NCBI GenBank assembly: GCA_034436355.1
Contig: DAOTVQ010000042.1
Span: 62,001 to 126,000, forward strand
Direction: 5' to 3'
Length of the DNA: 64,000 bases
DNA from: CP2-2F sp034436355
GTDB lineage: Bacteria > Chloroflexota > Anaerolineae > Aggregatilineales > UBA2796
In this document: one piece after another, positions 61,381-64,000 of the stretch
How the letters are laid out: each line of letters begins with the position of its first letter
How positions within the stretch are numbered: the first letter of the stretch is position 1
Made by a program: the position numbers and the translations under genes
The notes under the pieces: model-generated
The model's database searches: none
What the model was told of the DNA's origin: nothing
What the model saw: the letters and a program-made list of their open reading frames with translations, nothing else

Positions 61381-64000
61381 ATGCCTAAGCGCCGCTGCCT
61401 GCCCCTTGCCCTTGCCGTGCTGCTGCTGGCGGCGTGGCTGCGCCTTGCCGAACTGCATCGCTACCCGCCCGCGCTGCACTATGACGAGGCAGCCGATATG
61501 CTGCTGGGGCGCGATATTGCCTTCTACGGCTATCAGCCCTTTCCTGTGGTAGAGGCATACAGCGGGCGTGAAGCGCTGTTTTACTACCTTTCCGTGCCGC
61601 TGCTGCGCGTCTTTGGAACAGATATTTTTGCCACACGCCTAACCAGTGCCTTCTTGGGCATTCTGACCGTGGCGGTAACGCTGGCACTCGGACGCGCTAT
61701 GTTCGGAAGGCATCCGCACGGCGCGCTGATCGCGCTGAGTGCTGCCGCATGGCTTGCCGTGAATGGCGCGCAAGTCTGGCTGACGCGGCAAGGCTTCCGC
61801 ACCAGCCCGCAGCCGCTGCTGGAGGCGCTCGCGCTGTGGCTGCTGTTCGTCGCACTCAACCGCAGCAGGCGTTGGCAGATCGCTGCCCTGCTCGGCGGCT
61901 TTTTCGGCGGTGCGGCGCTCTATACGTATATGGCAGCCCGCATTTTCCCGTTGTGGCTGCCGCTGCCACTGATCGCGCTGCTCATCTTTGATCAGCGGCG
62001 TGGCTGGCGCGCCCAGCAGATCGCGCTCTTTTTCGGCGCCTTGCTGATCACCGCGCTACCGCTGATCAGCTTTTACCTGAACAAGCCCGATGTGTTCCTA
62101 GATCGCCTGACTCAGGTTGCCGATGCCGACTCCGCAACACCGACCCTGCTGGAGAGTGTGCGCTTGCACGCTGAGATGTTCTTCCTGCGTGGCGATCCAC
62201 TTTTGCGCTATAACCTTTACCCTGAACGCCCGTGGTTTGACCCGATCAGTGGCGCGCTGATGCTGATCGGCTTGGCGGCTGCGCTGTGGCTGCTCACACG
62301 CCGCACCCTTGCGCCAACTGTGCGCCTTGCAGCCTTATGTGTGCTGCTTGCGCCGCTGCTCAGCGCGCCTTCCGTTGTGGCGGTCAGCGGCTTGCCGCCT
62401 TCACACATGCGCTCAGTGGCGATGGTGCCGCTCATTTTCTTTGCGCCTGCACTGGGCGTCACCGTTTTGCTCCGCCGTGCGCTGCGCTTGCCGATTTTTA
62501 CCCTTGCCGCGCTCTTTCCGTTGTTGGCGCTGAACACTTGGCACGATTACACAACGTGGGCAAAACGCGCCGACCTATTCTATGACGCACACGGCGATAT
62601 GCAATTGATCGGGCAGTGGCTAGAGACGCACATGCAGCCTGACGAGACAGCCTACATCGCCAGCCAATTCTATAATCACGCCACAGTCCTCGCGCACAAG
62701 GTAGATCATGGGCGCATCCGTTGGCTGATGGCAGAACACCTGATCCTATCGCCACAGGGCGAGTCGGCGCTCTATCTTTTCCCGCGCAGCGTGAACAGCC
62801 CATTCAGCAGCACGCTCAGGCTTGGCTCTGAGGAAGGCATCACATGCCTTGCCACGCCAAACGGCGCGGATGGCGCACCTGCCTTCGCCGCCTACCGCAT
62901 ACAGGCAGCCGCAGATCGCCGTGTGGCAAGCGGCGCACGCTTTGCGGATGTGTTGCACGGCGCTAATCTGCCTTTTCCCTACAACGGGCGCGGCGGCGAG
63001 TCTGTTGAGATTCTATTGGCGTGGGATGTGCTGCGAACGCCCGATCAAGCCGATCTGACGCCGATCATCGCGCTGCGCGATCCATTTGGTGAGGAAATGG
63101 CGCGTTTTCACCCCTATATTGAGCAATCTGACCGTTGGCGCAGCGGCGAAAGGCTGCTCATCGCCTTAGCCGTGCCAATGCCTGAAGGTGCGCCACGCGG
63201 CAGCTACACGCTGCACACCGCATGGATCAGCAAGGGCAGCGGCACACACCTGCCCATTGTGGATGCGGACAACCGTTTTGCAGGCTTATGGGAGCAGGTT
63301 GGGCAGATCATCCTTGCGCCCAGCCCGCCGCGCAGCGCACCGCCGCAAGGCACTGCTGTGCTGCCAACGCTTTACGCCGCCCTGACTGAAGCACCCAAAC
63401 CAACCGAACAGGGTGATGTGCTGCGCTTCACAGTGACGTGGCAGGCAACTGAAGCGCCGAACGCGCTGCCCGACCTGACTCTGAGCGCCACGCCCGCACA
63501 AGGCGCGCCGATCACACTCTGGCAAGGGCAGCCTGCCCGTAACACCTATCCATTTGCCGAATGGCGGACGGGCGACTATTTGATTGATCGCTACGCTGTG
63601 CGGCTGCCGCCCGATCTGCCCGAAGGGGACTATACCTTGCGCCTCAGTTTAGCTGAGCAGACTGTTTTTGAAGCGCCACTCACGGTAATTGGTGTGGCGC
63701 GCCGCTATGAAGCACCCGATCTGCCGCCGTGCAGCTTCCGCTTTGGCGATCAGATCGCCCTGATCGGGTGTGCCGTGACGCAAGACGGCGATCAGGTGCG
63801 CGTGCGCTTGGCATGGCGCACCTTAACGCCGCCCAGCACGGACTACACCGCCACCGTGCAGGTGCTTAACCCTGATGGCACGCTCTACAGCCAGCAGGAC
63901 GCGCCGCCCAGCCCGCGCCCAACCTCGCGCTGGCTGCCTGATGAGGTCTTCGAGAGTGCCTACACGCTCAGCGCACCGCCTGAGGGCGCGTTCAGCCTGA
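61381..64000 (+). CDS. Large membrane glycosyltransferase, PMT/GT39-like (3' end outside window)
   Basis: An open frame of 873 codons with no stop to the window end; I read it through codon by codon. ATG at 61381 (GTG at 61378 possible), 3 bases after the glutaminyl cyclase stop. N-terminal half has about 10 hydrophobic segments and, in the first outer loop, PPALHYDEAADMLLGRD with the Asp-Glu pair typical of PMT-type dolichol/undecaprenyl-phosphate sugar transferases. After about residue 430 it becomes soluble and beta-rich with two repeat-like domains, similar in style to 57444-59597. Sugar and target unknown. Confidence 0.85.
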   Translation, partial: MPKRRCLPLALAVLLLAAWLRLAELHRYPPALHYDEAADMLLGRDIAFYGYQPFPVVEAYSGREALFYYLSVPLLRVFGTDIFATRLTSAFLGILTVAVTLALGRAMFGRHPHGALIALSAAAWLAVNGAQVWLTRQGFRTSPQPLLEALALWLLFVALNRSRRWQIAALLGGFFGGAALYTYMAARIFPLWLPLPLIALLIFDQRRGWRAQQIALFFGALLITALPLISFYLNKPDVFLDRLTQVADADSATPTLLESVRLHAEMFFLRGDPLLRYNLYPERPWFDPISGALMLIGLAAALWLLTRRTLAPTVRLAALCVLLAPLLSAPSVVAVSGLPPSHMRSVAMVPLIFFAPALGVTVLLRRALRLPIFTLAALFPLLALNTWHDYTTWAKRADLFYDAHGDMQLIGQWLETHMQPDETAYIASQFYNHATVLAHKVDHGRIRWLMAEHLILSPQGESALYLFPRSVNSPFSSTLRLGSEEGITCLATPNGADGAPAFAAYRIQAAADRRVASGARFADVLHGANLPFPYNGRGGESVEILLAWDVLRTPDQADLTPIIALRDPFGEEMARFHPYIEQSDRWRSGERLLIALAVPMPEGAPRGSYTLHTAWISKGSGTHLPIVDADNRFAGLWEQVGQIILAPSPPRSAPPQGTAVLPTLYAALTEAPKPTEQGDVLRFTVTWQATEAPNALPDLTLSATPAQGAPITLWQGQPARNTYPFAEWRTGDYLIDRYAVRLPPDLPEGDYTLRLSLAEQTVFEAPLTVIGVARRYEAPDLPPCSFRFGDQIALIGCAVTQDGDQVRVRLAWRTLTPPSTDYTATVQVLNPDGTLYSQQDAPPSPRPTSRWLPDEVFESAYTLSAPPEGAFSL

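Noticed and set aside
1..64000. tRNA or rRNA genes
   Set aside because: I looked through the intergenic gaps for cloverleaf arms and T-loop GTTCGA patterns and found none convincing; tRNAscan-SE would settle this.

Overview
The window is one continuous stretch of bacterial chromosome, densely coding on both strands. I see no rRNA, tRNA, insertion sequence, phage gene or CRISPR array. The gene set suggests a member of the Chloroflexota, probably Anaerolineae-like. This is inference from style, not from a marker gene: many lipoproteins and exported proteins carry Thr/Pro-rich linkers, there are several large PMT-type glycosyltransferases, small SpoIIAA/STAS-like proteins with a 'WYD...TILVLE...WTW' signature, a SAM-I riboswitch before metK, a DUF5063 protein, and GDP-deoxyhexose genes.

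Layout. 1-4590: the 3' part of an alkaline phosphatase, a terminator, then a tightly overlapping operon (lipoprotein, ABC ATPase, FtsX-type permease, TlpA-like thioredoxin lipoprotein). 4633-11347: signalling genes (response regulator; a ligand-binding lipoprotein with a sensor kinase; a second kinase with a degenerate receiver) around the tRNA-modification gene sua5/tsaC. 11563-12987: metK under a SAM-I riboswitch. 13039-15682: a glycosyltransferase interrupted by an in-frame stop, and a membrane C39-peptidase/TPR protein. 15798-25750: housekeeping (tilS, SPFH/NfeD pair, uvrA, secD-secF). 25898-34538: an exported beta-propeller protein, aldo/keto reductase, plsC-lysS, a membrane Ser/Thr kinase and a pectinacetylesterase/Notum-like hydrolase. 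34589-39048: MarR regulator plus a heterodimeric ABC exporter. 39142-43151: the most unusual locus, a threonine synthase fused to a receiver domain, followed by a receiver-histidine kinase and a DMT-family exporter. 43276-47205: DUF503, an acyl-CoA carboxylase carboxyltransferase, DUF547 and two paralogous STAS-like proteins. 47423-51639: trpB, a methyltransferase and GDP-deoxyhexose genes (rmd-like, gmd). 51808-56888: a giant kinase-like protein whose phospho-acceptor histidine is replaced by Gln, a LysM protein, and a third STAS-like protein. 56900-64000: DUF5063, two PMT-like glycosyltransferases, a nitrilase-family amidase and a glutaminyl cyclase.

How the parts fit. Two themes recur: phosphorelay signalling (six kinase or receiver proteins plus a Ser/Thr kinase) and envelope/surface building (glycosyltransferases, GDP-sugar synthesis, lipoproteins, Sec export). 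The best candidate for an undescribed system is 39142-43151, where an amino-acid biosynthetic enzyme itself carries an apparently functional receiver domain and shares an operon with a cognate-looking kinase and an EamA exporter.
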